DNA from: Halomonas sp.
GTDB taxonomy: Bacteria > Pseudomonadota > Gammaproteobacteria > Pseudomonadales > Halomonadaceae
Length of the DNA stretch: 64,000 nucleotides
NCBI RefSeq assembly: GCF_017515565.1
Contig: NZ_JAFWFN010000026.1
Location: 1-64,000, forward strand
Direction: 5' to 3'
Made by a program: the position numbers and the translations under genes. The notes under the pieces are model-generated. The model saw only the letters and a list, made by a program, of their open reading frames with translations. It was not told the origin of the DNA and searched no databases. Position 1 is the stretch's first letter, and the number at the start of each line of letters is the position of its first letter. Shown piece by piece: positions 54,360-63,146 of this stretch.

Positions 54360-55892
54360 TCACTCCTCACCATAGATAGCAATGCCGCCCCGGCCAGAGC
54401 GTTTGATGAAGTACATGCTCTTGTCGGCGGCATCTATTAGTTCGCGTTCATTACCAAAGTCGCCATCACATAAGCAGGCCACGCCGATGGAGACCGACAC
54501 ATAAATCGGTTGTTGGTCAACGTTGGCCATTGGACGCTCTTGGAGGTGCTGGGTAATGCGTTGGGAGAAAAGCTTGGCCGATTGGGCCGTCTCGTCAGGC
54601 AGGATAATTAAAAACTCTTCACCGCCGTAACGTCCGGCTAAATCACCTGCGCGAATCAGTGATGACAGGGTGTGGCCAAAGTGCTCAAGTACTTGGTCGC
54701 CGGTGCGGTGGCCATGCCGGTCGTTGAGCGACTTAAAGTGATCAAGGTCGATAAATACCACTGACATGGTTCGATTGTTTTCTCGGCAAAATGCAAAGCG
54801 CTCTCGTAATTGCTCCTCTAGCCAAGCGCGATTGGCAAGCTGGGTCAATGGGTCGAGACGGCTCTGTTTTTCAAGCGTTGCGTATTGCTGGTGCAAGCTT
54901 TCTAACCGCTGGCTCTGTTCGTCAAGCCGGGCGCTAAGGGTAAGCGTGTGCTGAAAAAGCAGTTGCTGCGCTTCAATGAGCAGTGCATGACTATCCATGT
55001 CAATGGGCTGAGCAAGCTGCAGTGTGTCAGCGACTATCGCTAAGTCTTCCTGCAAGCGTTGCAGTAAGTTGTCTAGCGTCAGTATGGGAGAGTTTTCCAC
55101 CGCTGAGAGCTGGCGTAGCAGGGTGGCAAATGCACTGATCGGTTCCTCTGACAGCCAAGCATCGGCAATTGGCCCAGATAAACGTACACATAGTGTTGCC
55201 AGCTGATCAGTTAAAAAGCCATTGTGGCTTTGGTAAATCGCATCCACGAGGGAGGTGGGCATGCCCCATTTAGCCGCTAGCCAAGCGCCTACCAAGGTGT
55301 GGTCGCAACCAAACTGTTGCCGTTCAGTGCGGGCTGTTTGCTGGTGGGGAGCTTCACTATTAACGTAGAGCTTTTCCATTTCCTGAGGATAAGCTGCCTG
55401 CAGGGCTAAGATGCCAATATCCTGCAACAATGCCGCAGTAAAAGCGCTGCCCCTATGTGCAGGGCAAAGCTGGTGGGCTAAGCGACTTGCCACAATGGCC
55501 GAGATGATCGCGCGCTGCCAGATGCGAACTTGAGTTTTGTTCCCCTGGGCGTGGCGCAGCAGGCTAAAGCTCAAAACAGTGGCTAGGGTGGCATCAAGCC
55601 CCAGCCGTTGGGTGGCTTCGAGGCTGGTGTCTACAGGTTGACTGGAGTGAATAAAGTGCACGCTATTCGCCACCGCTATGAGCCGTGCGGTTAACGCCGG
55701 ATCGTACTCAATTGTTTGTGCATAATCGTGGAGAGTGGCATTCGGTGTGCGGGCAATCTCTAATATTTTTAACGCCACTGCTGGTAGCGTTGGCAGGCTT
55801 GAGCACCGTAAAAGTGCTTGACTGACTAAACAGGGAAGCTCGTCAGTAAGCGCTATGTAGCGTGTTTTATCCACTGCTGAAAGGCTTGTCAT
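54360..55892 (-). CDS. HDOD-GGDEF protein (diguanylate cyclase)
   Basis: The protein has 510 residues from the ATG at 55892, just after GGAGAAAAC; the frame runs 36 codons further upstream without support. An HDOD domain (about 25-235; LPTLPAVALKILEIARTPNA, ALLQDIGILALQAAYP) is followed by a linker with a coiled coil (about 320-345) and a GGDEF domain (about 348-505). The active motif is GGEEF, which is functional in the family, with R-A-G-D five residues upstream as inhibition site. HDOD modules often regulate signalling partners. Soluble. Function in motility or biofilm is plausible only by class. Confidence 0.9.
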   Translation of the reverse strand: MTSLSAVDKTRYIALTDELPCLVSQALLRCSSLPTLPAVALKILEIARTPNATLHDYAQTIEYDPALTARLIAVANSVHFIHSSQPVDTSLEATQRLGLDATLATVLSFSLLRHAQGNKTQVRIWQRAIISAIVASRLAHQLCPAHRGSAFTAALLQDIGILALQAAYPQEMEKLYVNSEAPHQQTARTERQQFGCDHTLVGAWLAAKWGMPTSLVDAIYQSHNGFLTDQLATLCVRLSGPIADAWLSEEPISAFATLLRQLSAVENSPILTLDNLLQRLQEDLAIVADTLQLAQPIDMDSHALLIEAQQLLFQHTLTLSARLDEQSQRLESLHQQYATLEKQSRLDPLTQLANRAWLEEQLRERFAFCRENNRTMSVVFIDLDHFKSLNDRHGHRTGDQVLEHFGHTLSSLIRAGDLAGRYGGEEFLIILPDETAQSAKLFSQRITQHLQERPMANVDQQPIYVSVSIGVACLCDGDFGNERELIDAADKSMYFIKRSGRGGIAIYGEE

Positions 55893-56096
55893 GTTTTCTC
55901 CCGTTGCACTCATCAGCGTGGCGGCTAGCACCAAGGCATGTTCTTTGCGTTTAATCATATACCCATGATGAGTAATCGTCCTCATTTGTAAGCATTGCAA
56001 AGTCGTAAAGTTGCTGTTTATCCTTAGTTATTCGCTGTGCTCTATCGATACAGCGTACATTGCTTAGCGGCTTCAAAATAATAAGGCGAGTGCGAT

Positions 56097-58793
56097 ATGC
56101 ACAAACGTAATGATGCGGCAGATACCTTCCGACAGCTAGCGGAAGGGTTATCGCTAAGCGGTACGCCTAATTTTTTTAAGGCGCTGGTGAGGCAGCTGGC
56201 TCACCTGTTACACGTTGATCACGTCCTGATAGCATCTGTTGTCTCTGACGGGCGTATAGCAGACACCTTGGCCGTTTGGTCGGCGGGGGAGCTGCAAGCC
56301 AATTTCACCTACCCTCTGCTGGGTACGCCCTGCGAAACGGTGGTGGGTCGCGAGTCCTGCCTATATCCCTGCGACGTCCAGTCGCGCTTTCCTAGAGATG
56401 AACTGCTGGGCCAGCTAGGGGCCGAGAGCTATTTGGGAGTGCCGCTATTTGCATCAGACGGGTCTGCCATCGGCTTGCTCGCCATCTTGCATAATCGGCC
56501 AATGCAAGTTGACGCTGTTGAAAACGACATTATTCGCATTGCGGCCGCCCAAGCGGGGGCAGAATTGGGGCGTCGCCAAGCCGAAGATGCATTGCGAAGA
56601 AGTGAGTTAACGTCTCGGGAGAGTGAGCGACGCTTAAATACGCTGCTGAATCATCTGCCGGGTATGGCTTACCGCTGTTTAAATGATAGTGATTGGACCA
56701 TTCAGCTGGTAAGTCAGGGGGCCGAGGCGTTGATTGGCTACCGGCCAGATGAATTGGAAGGCAGTCGCTTAGTGAGTTTCGCCTCCCTTGTTCACCCAGA
56801 GGATAAACCGCGCCTTGAGCAGGAAGTAGAAGCGTCGATTCGTCAGCGGCGCCCTTATCAAATTGTCTATCGCAATCGCCACCGGAACGGCAATTACCGC
56901 TGGGTGTGGGAGCAAGGACATGCGCTATTTGATGATGCGGGCGAGGTTGTCTGTTTAGAAGGCTTTATTACGGATGTTACCGACCAGCATGAGGCCCAGC
57001 GCGTGCAGAGCGCCGTGGTTCAGGTGGCCTCCACGGTGACCTCACGGGCGGGGGATGGCTACTTTCAACAGCTGATTGCCACCCTGGTGGAGTTGTTAGA
57101 AGCAGACGCAGGTTTTATCGGGCTGCTCAATCATCCCGTCGCCATGGAGAGGACTGCACCCACAAAAGCGCTACTTGCTAACGCGACAATGAGCACTGTA
57201 AGCCTAGTGGCTTCCCATACAACGCTCGATAATCTGACGTTTATGTTGCCTGGCACACCCGCTGAGCGCGTTGTGCTAGAGCAAGAGAGCGTTGTTTATC
57301 AAGGTGAGGAACTCACCTTCCCCGGTGTGCCACTTCGAGCCAAAGCCTGGATAGGGCGTCGTCTTGATAACGCCCGTGGAGAAGCCATTGGGGTCATGAT
57401 GGTGTTCTACCGGAAGCCCCTAACGACGAATGCATTTGCGAGGTCGGTACTGCAAATTCTCTCCACAGGTGCTGCTGCTGAATTAGAGCGTCGTCGCGAC
57501 CACCGGCACATGCATCGCCTTGCCTATACCGATGGCATCACGGGGTTGCCCAACCGCATTCGTTTTATGGAGCTGCTCGCCAGTATGAGCGAAGAGGCGG
57601 TGGCGTTAGGGCACTCCCTTTCGCTGCTGTTGGTGGATATTCGCCGCTTTAAAGAGATCAACGACCTGCATGGGCATTACGTAGGTGACCAGCTGTTAGC
57701 CACGGTGGCTGGGCGTATACAGAACTACGAACTCCCCCAGCGAGCGGTTGCAAGGCTATCGGGAGACGAGTTTGCCTTACTGCTACCGCTGGCCGATGAG
57801 GCGCGGCTATTGGAAACCGTCAGGGAGCTAGGCGTTGTCATTAAGCAGCCTATTCAACTAGATCATCGCGTGTTTAATCTGGAGGTTAGTATCGGGTTTG
57901 CCCGCTACCCGAATAATGTGCCGGACGTGGGTGAATTGTTTAACGCCGCCAGCATCGCCCTGCATCATGCAAAAAGGGGCGAAGCCACTCACTGCCCCTA
58001 TACCCATGCGATGCGCCATGCCTTAGAGCGCCGGCAATGGATGACTGAGCGGCTCCATCTCGCCATCCTAGAGGGCCGGTTAGAACTCTATTTTCAGCCT
58101 CAGGTTGACCTCGCCAGCTACACACTAACAGGTGCCGAGGCGCTATGCCGTTGGCACGATGCTGAGTGGGGGTGGATAAGCCCAAGCGAGTTTATCCCGC
58201 TGGCAGAAGAGCGTGGGTTGATTCGTATGCTGGGTGACTGGGTGCTAGAAGAGGCAGCCCGCCAGCTTTCTAGTTGGCAAGCTTGTGATACGCCACTACC
58301 GGGCAGGTTGTCGATCAACATGTCGGCCCAGCAGTTTGCCGACCCCCAATTGACGACGCATGTGGGCGAGCTAACCGCCAGCGTGGCGCCAAGTGCCATT
58401 GCCCTCGAACTCACTGAAAGCGATTTTATGCGTGACCCCGATCAAGCGGTCATTATTACCCAAGCCATGCGGCGAGCGGGCTACGCGCTGTTTATTGATG
58501 ATTTTGGTACCGGCTACTCATCGCTTGCCTATTTGCGCCGGTTTGCCGCCGATGCGCTTAAAATCGACATCTCTTTCGTTCGTGACATGCTTGATAACCA
58601 TCACGACCGAGCCATCGTACAAACCATCATCGCCATGGCCGATAACCTGGAAATGAAAACCTTGGCCGAAGGTGTAGAAAGCGCCGCCCAAGCCGAGCTG
58701 TTAGCGAAAATGGGCTGCAACCAAGCCCAAGGTTACTGGTTTGGCCGCCCGCTTCCCGCAGATGAGTTTGCCGCGAAGTGGTTAACGACTTAA
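56097..58793 (+). CDS. GAF-PAS-GAF-GGDEF-EAL protein, probable c-di-GMP phosphodiesterase
   Basis: The protein has 898 residues and is soluble. Approximate order: GAF (20-155), PAS (175-300, ending ITDVTDQ), GAF (305-455), GGDEF (470-630), EAL (640-890). The GGDEF signature is changed to S555-G-D-E-F and the RxxD site is missing, so cyclase activity is doubtful and the domain may only bind GTP. The EAL part is complete: E681-A-L, INMS, ELTES, DDFGTGYSS, LKIDISFV, AEGVE. Net phosphodiesterase activity is therefore likely. It is divergent from the HDOD-GGDEF gene, giving an opposed pair. Confidence 0.9.
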   Translation: MHKRNDAADTFRQLAEGLSLSGTPNFFKALVRQLAHLLHVDHVLIASVVSDGRIADTLAVWSAGELQANFTYPLLGTPCETVVGRESCLYPCDVQSRFPRDELLGQLGAESYLGVPLFASDGSAIGLLAILHNRPMQVDAVENDIIRIAAAQAGAELGRRQAEDALRRSELTSRESERRLNTLLNHLPGMAYRCLNDSDWTIQLVSQGAEALIGYRPDELEGSRLVSFASLVHPEDKPRLEQEVEASIRQRRPYQIVYRNRHRNGNYRWVWEQGHALFDDAGEVVCLEGFITDVTDQHEAQRVQSAVVQVASTVTSRAGDGYFQQLIATLVELLEADAGFIGLLNHPVAMERTAPTKALLANATMSTVSLVASHTTLDNLTFMLPGTPAERVVLEQESVVYQGEELTFPGVPLRAKAWIGRRLDNARGEAIGVMMVFYRKPLTTNAFARSVLQILSTGAAAELERRRDHRHMHRLAYTDGITGLPNRIRFMELLASMSEEAVALGHSLSLLLVDIRRFKEINDLHGHYVGDQLLATVAGRIQNYELPQRAVARLSGDEFALLLPLADEARLLETVRELGVVIKQPIQLDHRVFNLEVSIGFARYPNNVPDVGELFNAASIALHHAKRGEATHCPYTHAMRHALERRQWMTERLHLAILEGRLELYFQPQVDLASYTLTGAEALCRWHDAEWGWISPSEFIPLAEERGLIRMLGDWVLEEAARQLSSWQACDTPLPGRLSINMSAQQFADPQLTTHVGELTASVAPSAIALELTESDFMRDPDQAVIITQAMRRAGYALFIDDFGTGYSSLAYLRRFAADALKIDISFVRDMLDNHHDRAIVQTIIAMADNLEMKTLAEGVESAAQAELLAKMGCNQAQGYWFGRPLPADEFAAKWLTT

Positions 58794-58908
58794 GCCTTTT
58801 GAAGAGCAACAAGGAGCAGCAACTCTACTTTCAGCACTGGCGTCATCGTCCTGTCATCATCCTTGGCATACCCTACGCGCCGCCGAACTCGCGAAAAAGG
58901 AGTGCCTT

Positions 58909-59613
58909 ATGCGCCTCGCTCTGTTTGACCTTGATGACACCCTCCTGGATGGAGACTGCAGCGACCGCTGGAATTTATGGATGATAGAGCAAGGTTGGAT
59001 TAGCGATGCCGAGACCTTTATGGCCCGCGCGGAGCAGATGCAGCGAGCCTATCATGCCGGCAAGTTAAAGCTGGAAGAGTACTTGTCCATGACCCTGGCC
59101 CCCCTGCGAGGCCGCCGAGTGGCAGATGTTCAAAAAGAGGTCGAGCGCTTTGCTGCCACGCATCTACAGCCGCGTATTTTTGAACAAGCCTGGACCTGCC
59201 TAGAAACACATCGCCAGGCAGGCGATACCCTGCTACTGATTTCCGCTTCATCGCGCCACTTAGTAGAGCCTGTTGCGACCATCTTGGGCATTGAGCACGT
59301 GCTGGCAGTAGAGCTAAGCGTGGAGCGCGGCATCAATGAAGAAGCGCGCTATACCGGCCAAAGTGAAGGCATATTTTCTTATCGCGGTGGCAAAGTGCTG
59401 CGTTTGAAACAGTGGCTGGCCGAACAGCAGGTCACACCCAGTCACACCACGTTCTACTCTGATTCACGCAACGACTTACCGTTACTGCAATATGTCGATT
59501 GCCCCGTGGCGGTTAACCCAGACCCGGTACTCGCCGAGGTGGCTAGCGTTGAAGGGTGGCGGCGCTTAGATTGGCGAATATCAGCGCTTACCTTAGCTGA
59601 CGGCTCATGCTAA
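58909..59613 (+). CDS. HAD-IB family hydrolase (SerB-like phosphatase)
   Basis: The protein has 234 residues. HAD motif I DLDDTLLDGD (nucleophile Asp), motif II LISASSRHLVEP, and motif III/IV GGKVLRL...YSDSRNDLPLL are intact. The helical cap after motif I (CSDRWNLWMIEQGW) matches the HAD-IB group of SerB-like phosphatases and related proteins. Substrate is uncertain; phosphoserine or another small phosphomonoester is possible. AAAAAGGAG lies eight bases before the ATG at 58909. It begins about 115 bp after the EAL gene. Confidence 0.88.
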   Translation: MRLALFDLDDTLLDGDCSDRWNLWMIEQGWISDAETFMARAEQMQRAYHAGKLKLEEYLSMTLAPLRGRRVADVQKEVERFAATHLQPRIFEQAWTCLETHRQAGDTLLLISASSRHLVEPVATILGIEHVLAVELSVERGINEEARYTGQSEGIFSYRGGKVLRLKQWLAEQQVTPSHTTFYSDSRNDLPLLQYVDCPVAVNPDPVLAEVASVEGWRRLDWRISALTLADGSC

Positions 59614-59702
59614 ATGGCCTGCCAGATTAAGTTTATGCCCACCAAGATCATGGCTAGGATTACCAAGCGGTAAAATAGCGCTTCATTGACGCGGCTTTGC
59701 AG
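59610..59702 (-). pseudogene. C-terminal remnant resembling a TauE/SafE (TSUP) permease
   Basis: On the minus strand a 30-codon frame without a start reads LQSRVNEALFYRLVILAMIL then VGINLIWQAI and a stop at 59610-59612. The pattern R-V/I-N/S-E-x-LFYRLV followed by a hydrophobic helix and L-I-W closely resembles the last helix of sulfite-exporter TauE/SafE family permeases. A TAG just before it cuts it off, and nothing else of the gene is visible upstream. I read it as the residue of a deleted transporter gene, its end overlapping the HAD gene stop. Chance resemblance is possible at this length. Confidence 0.4.
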
Positions 59703-59759
59703 CTATAACGCGTCAAGGCCTCTTTGGAGGGTTGCGGAGTATTAGGTAGATTAAGTAAC

Positions 59760-60107
59760 TCAGTGCCGCGTCTCAAACGCCACGCGAACGCCGTATGCCA
59801 TGCGCTGTTGAGCGGTAACTGGCGGGGTGTCGTTGCCAACCATCTCATCGGTGGCTTCTGCCCAGGTGAGTACACCGTGGGTAAAGCCTAGCGGCGCCAG
59901 TGCGCGGCTGACCCACTGTGTGCCGCTAAAACGCTGGGCTTCACCCTGGGCATCGACCAGTAGACTCACAGAGTCATGGTGATGAAGACGCACAATATAC
60001 CAGCCCATATCAAGGCCATGTAGCTCTACGTCGGGAAGCGGCGTTGAGGTTTTGGTGCGCTGTGACAGTTCTTCAAGGGTCAGGCGCGGGGGGAGTGTAG
60101 ACGACAT
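59760..60107 (-). CDS. Small conserved hypothetical protein (probably DUF6482)
   Basis: The protein has 115 residues, soluble, with no signal or membrane helix. The stretch DMGWYIVRLHHHDSVSLLVDAQGEAQRFSG, of two beta strands with a charged turn, and the LGFTHGVLTWAEATDEMVG end suggest a compact beta-rich domain like the DUF6482 proteins of halomonads. The family assignment is from memory of the pattern. It is flanked on both sides by gene remnants, so the neighbourhood has been rearranged. Function unknown. Confidence 0.65.
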   Translation of the reverse strand: MSSTLPPRLTLEELSQRTKTSTPLPDVELHGLDMGWYIVRLHHHDSVSLLVDAQGEAQRFSGTQWVSRALAPLGFTHGVLTWAEATDEMVGNDTPPVTAQQRMAYGVRVAFETRH

Positions 60108-60188
60108 GGCATCACCTCAATAGACGGTAAACTTATATTTCAAAGTCTAAAGTTTGTGATGTTTTTGTACAGTTGTTTTTGGCGTCAT

Positions 60189-60269
60189 TGTCACCGCCGT
60201 TTACGCGTTGATAACGCCCTGTATCGCGCCAAAGAGAAAGGGCGGGATCGTGTGGAGTTTGAATCTTAG
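60189..60269 (+). pseudogene. C-terminal remnant of a GGDEF domain
   Basis: A short frame reads RRLRVDNALYRAKEKGRDRV then EFES and a stop at 60267-60269. D-N/Q-A-L-Y-R-A-K-E-x-G-R-D-R-V is the invariant end of GGDEF diguanylate cyclases. The catalytic part and any start are absent, and the sequence before 60189 is unrelated. It is therefore a truncated leftover of a cyclase gene, consistent with a deletion here. Confidence 0.75.
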
Positions 60270-60287
60270 TATTAAGCCAGCAGAGAT

Positions 60288-60311
60288 AAAGGGGCCCACG
60301 AGCCCCTTTTT
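60288..60311. terminator. Hairpin terminator downstream of dadA
   Basis: AAAGGGGC (60288-60295) and GCCCCTTT (60302-60309) pair perfectly over CCACGA, with A and T tracts on both flanks. It stands 8 bp after the dadA stop (minus strand) and about 19 bp after the GGDEF remnant (plus strand), so it works in either direction. Confidence 0.85.
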
Positions 60312-60318
60312 AAATTGA

Positions 60319-61557
60319 TTAGCGCATCGCGACGGAGGCCGCCTGAGAGGTATCCACTGCATCTGCTAGCATTTCGGCGGTGATGGCCGAGAGTGTCCAA
60401 CCTAGATGACCGTGGCCGGTGTTGTAGAACACCGTAGGTAGTTTGCCGGGGCCAACTTTAGGCAGCATGTTGGGCATCATCGGGCGCAAGCCCGCCCAAG
60501 GCACTACCCGCTGGGTGCTAACACCCGGGAAGCACTCTTCTACCCAGCGAATGAGCGGCTGAATACGATCGTTGCGAATATCGCGGTTCGCGCCGTTAAA
60601 TTCGGCGGTACCCGCTATTCGGAAACGGTCGTTACCCAGGCGGCTGGTGACCAGCTTGGTTTCGTCATCCAGCAGGCTGACGGTGGGCGCTGCCTGCTGT
60701 GAGGCTTCATCATCCAACTGCACGGTGATGGAGTAGCCTTTAACCGGGTAAATGTTAACTCGGTCGCCCAACTTCGCGGCAATGGCGCGGCTGCCTACGC
60801 CTGCGCATACCACAACGCTGTCAAAGCTTTGGCTGATGGTTTCGTCATCCACTGCCGCCGTCACCCAGGCACCGTTTTCATCCGCGCCAATATCAGTGAT
60901 CTGGTGGCCGTAATTAAGCGTTACGCCGCGCTTTGCAGCCGCTTGGGCGAGACCGTTGGTGTACTTGTGGATGTCGCCGGTGGCGTCGCTCTCAGTAAAA
61001 AAGCCGCCGTAGTAGGTGCCCGCAAGCGTAGGTTCAATGGCACGCATTTCATCGGGGGTAACTGCCCGGCGCTCAAGCCCGCCTTTGCTAAGCAGTTGCG
61101 ATACCTTGGCGGCGTGGTCGTAGCCTGCTTTATCGCGGTAAATATGCAGAATACCTTTCTGCTTCACATCGAAATCAATCTGCTCGTCTTTCGCCCACTG
61201 AAATAGGTGCTCTCGGGCAGCAATGGCGAGGCGGGTCGTTTCCGTGGTGTTGTCGGCATAGCGGGGAATGGCGGCGATAAACTCAGCAAACCAGCTCAGT
61301 TTATGCCAGCTCGGGCGAGGATTGACCAGCAGTGGCGCGTCGTTTTTTAACATCCAACGCATACCTTTAATCACTGTTGGCCAGTGGTTCCACACTTCTG
61401 CGTTCGAGGCCGATAGCTGCCCGCCGTTAGCAAAAGAGGTTTCCATCGCCGCGTAGCGGTGTTTTTCAAATACGGTGACATCAAAGCCGCGTTTGACGAG
61501 GGCGTAGGCGCTAGTAATACCGGTAATGCCACCGCCGATAACTGCAATGCGTTGCAT
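60319..61557 (-). CDS. dadA: D-amino acid dehydrogenase family FAD oxidoreductase (DadA-like)
   Basis: The protein has 412 residues from the ATG at 61557, preceded by GGAGA; a start four codons upstream is less good. The dinucleotide motif IAVIGGGITGITSAYALVKRG opens the protein. ETSFANGGQLSASNAEVW and the C-terminal GHGHLGWTLSAITAEMLAD are typical of DadA, which oxidises D-amino acids to 2-oxo acids with electrons passing to the membrane quinone pool. A tandem glycine riboswitch occupies its leader. Glycine, or a glycine-related amine, may therefore be a substrate or a signal for it. It has no racemase gene beside it here. Confidence 0.9.
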   Translation of the reverse strand: MQRIAVIGGGITGITSAYALVKRGFDVTVFEKHRYAAMETSFANGGQLSASNAEVWNHWPTVIKGMRWMLKNDAPLLVNPRPSWHKLSWFAEFIAAIPRYADNTTETTRLAIAAREHLFQWAKDEQIDFDVKQKGILHIYRDKAGYDHAAKVSQLLSKGGLERRAVTPDEMRAIEPTLAGTYYGGFFTESDATGDIHKYTNGLAQAAAKRGVTLNYGHQITDIGADENGAWVTAAVDDETISQSFDSVVVCAGVGSRAIAAKLGDRVNIYPVKGYSITVQLDDEASQQAAPTVSLLDDETKLVTSRLGNDRFRIAGTAEFNGANRDIRNDRIQPLIRWVEECFPGVSTQRVVPWAGLRPMMPNMLPKVGPGKLPTVFYNTGHGHLGWTLSAITAEMLADAVDTSQAASVAMR

Positions 61558-61621
61558 GAAGTTCTCCACAGATTGTATGAGCGTCGGGCGATACCCCCAG
61601 CAGCGTGTTTGCTAGGCGTAC

Positions 61622-61818
61622 CCCTTCCGTCATGGAACCTGAGAGATTCACGCATCAATTGAGGCGCTTGCTCCTTCGGTGGGCTGAGTGACGCAGTCAT
61701 CAACCGCTCTTCGGAACGTACTGGTAACGATGTTTGCCGTCGCGGTCCGTTGGCCTGAGAGTTTCCGGGGTCGTTGCTCCTTCGGCGCTGGTGTCGTGCA
61801 CCAGTCTCTCCCGCGATG
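61622..61818 (-). ncRNA. Tandem glycine riboswitch in the dadA leader
   Basis: Read on the minus strand, aptamer 1 has GCGGGAGAGAC, GCCGAAGGAGCAA (61785-61774) and GGAAACTCTCAGGCC. A linker of about 40 nt leads to aptamer 2 with CGAAGAGCGG, ACCGAAGGAGCAA (61680-61668) and AATCTCTCAGG (61648-61638). The two copies of CCGAAGGAGCAA each followed by CTCTCAGG are diagnostic of the two-domain glycine riboswitch. About 65-80 nt then separate it from the dadA ATG, where the expression platform must lie. Whether it turns the gene on or off with glycine cannot be told by eye; most such switches turn glycine-use genes on. Confidence 0.93.
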
Positions 61819-61954
61819 GCAGAGTTAGACGTTGTAACGCGTTAAACGGTTCATGGGAATAAGGCTAACGTCGTAGAGAGCTGGCAGCATTGCTTTGCCA
61901 GGGATGACATTTTGGTCGAAAATGCCCCACACCTTACAGCGATGGACGAAATGC

Positions 61955-62248
61955 ATGCAGGCGAACGGATTTTTTAGTGAAGCGGGACAAATAATTGGCG
62001 ATATCATTCGCGCGGTAGTCGAGTTTTTACTGGCGATATTTACCAATTTCTTCGGCGCGCTTGAAGACTTTGTCGATGGGCTGAGCCGATCACTGGGTAT
62101 CAACGCCTCATTTTTCAGTATTCTTGTACTGGTGATCGGCCTTTGGCTATTGTGGCGCGGTATCCGTGCGCTGCTGCGAGGCTCCTTGCTGGGCGCCATT
62201 GTGCGTATTGTGCTGGGGCTGGTTATCCTGTCGTGGCTGATGGTGTAG
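61955..62248 (+). CDS. Small hypothetical membrane protein
   Basis: About 97 residues from the ATG at 61955; the frame runs 20 codons further upstream and the start is unsure. There is an amphipathic or hydrophobic first part (IIRAVVEFLLAIFTNFFGAL) and two hydrophobic helices near the C-terminus (FFSILVLVIGLWLLWRGI and GAIVRIVLGLVILSWLMV). No family is recognised. Its last 26 bp overlap the convergent EamA gene. It is transcribed divergently from the riboswitch-dadA unit. Confidence 0.55.
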   Translation: MQANGFFSEAGQIIGDIIRAVVEFLLAIFTNFFGALEDFVDGLSRSLGINASFFSILVLVIGLWLLWRGIRALLRGSLLGAIVRIVLGLVILSWLMV

Positions 62249-63146
62249 CTACCCGGCCGCCTAACCACGCTTGGGCAATGCCGCTGGCAAGCACCAGCGA
62301 GCACCCGGCCAACTGAAGCGGCGTGAGTGCTTCACCAAACAGACTCCAGCCAAAGATCACCACTGCCACCGGCTCGCAGTAGGCTAACGTACCGTATAGG
62401 GCAGTAGGCAGCCGGTTAATTGCCATAACAGCGCACAGCAGCGCTAAAAACCCCGGTACTAAGCCCGCCGCCAATAGCCACGGCCACTGCCAGGTAGCGG
62501 CGGTTAGCCCTTCGGGCTGCCATAGGGCAAACGGAAGAATCGCCAGCGCCCCAACCAGCAACTGCCAAAAGGCGCAGGTGCGGTCATCTAAGTGACTGGG
62601 TAAGCGGCGGTTGGTGAGTATAAAGCCGCTATAGGCCAGCATGGCTGCTAGGCCAAACCCCATCCCAATCACGTCTTGGCGGTCTTCTAGGTTAAGGCGA
62701 AACTCTTGCATCATGGCAAACCCAAATAGCGCCAAGCCAATCAACACCACCTGTTGGGGCGTAAGGCGCTCGGCAAACAGCGTATGCGCGACCACGGCGG
62801 CAAAAATTGGCGCGAGATACACCATCAAAATAGCGTTGGCCATTTGGGTGTAGTTCATGGCCTGCACGTAAAACAGAATAAATGCCGCTAAGAACAGCCC
62901 GCTAAGCACCACTTGACGCCCCGGCAGCGCTTTAAGCGATGCGTGGCGTTTTGTCAGAACCAAGTAAATAAGTAAAAACGCAGCCCCTAGGCCCAGGCGA
63001 TAAAAGGTAATGCTTTCGGCACTTAGTTCGGTAATACGTGAGATAACGCCAATGGTCGCCATACCCACGGCGGCGACGACAGCAAGCACTAAACTCGAAG
63101 GAGCGATGCTGGGTGTGCTAGGGGAGAGTACTGCTTGACGGGTCAT
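62223..63146 (-). CDS. EamA/DMT-family transporter
   Basis: The protein has 307 residues with ten hydrophobic helices in two EamA repeats (about 15-145 and 165-295). GMATIGVISRITELSAESITFYRLGLGAAF and the A-x-x-x-x-Y-x-x-P-x-x-V/A-like element of helix 4 (ILMVYLAPIFAAVVAHTLFAERL), repeated later as YGTLAYCEPVAVVIFGWSLFGEAL, are typical. These are usually amino acid or metabolite exporters. It overlaps chaC by ATGA, suggesting a shared operon; amino acid export would fit but is unproven. Confidence 0.88.
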   Translation of the reverse strand: MTRQAVLSPSTPSIAPSSLVLAVVAAVGMATIGVISRITELSAESITFYRLGLGAAFLLIYLVLTKRHASLKALPGRQVVLSGLFLAAFILFYVQAMNYTQMANAILMVYLAPIFAAVVAHTLFAERLTPQQVVLIGLALFGFAMMQEFRLNLEDRQDVIGMGFGLAAMLAYSGFILTNRRLPSHLDDRTCAFWQLLVGALAILPFALWQPEGLTAATWQWPWLLAAGLVPGFLALLCAVMAINRLPTALYGTLAYCEPVAVVIFGWSLFGEALTPLQLAGCSLVLASGIAQAWLGGRVATPSATTG

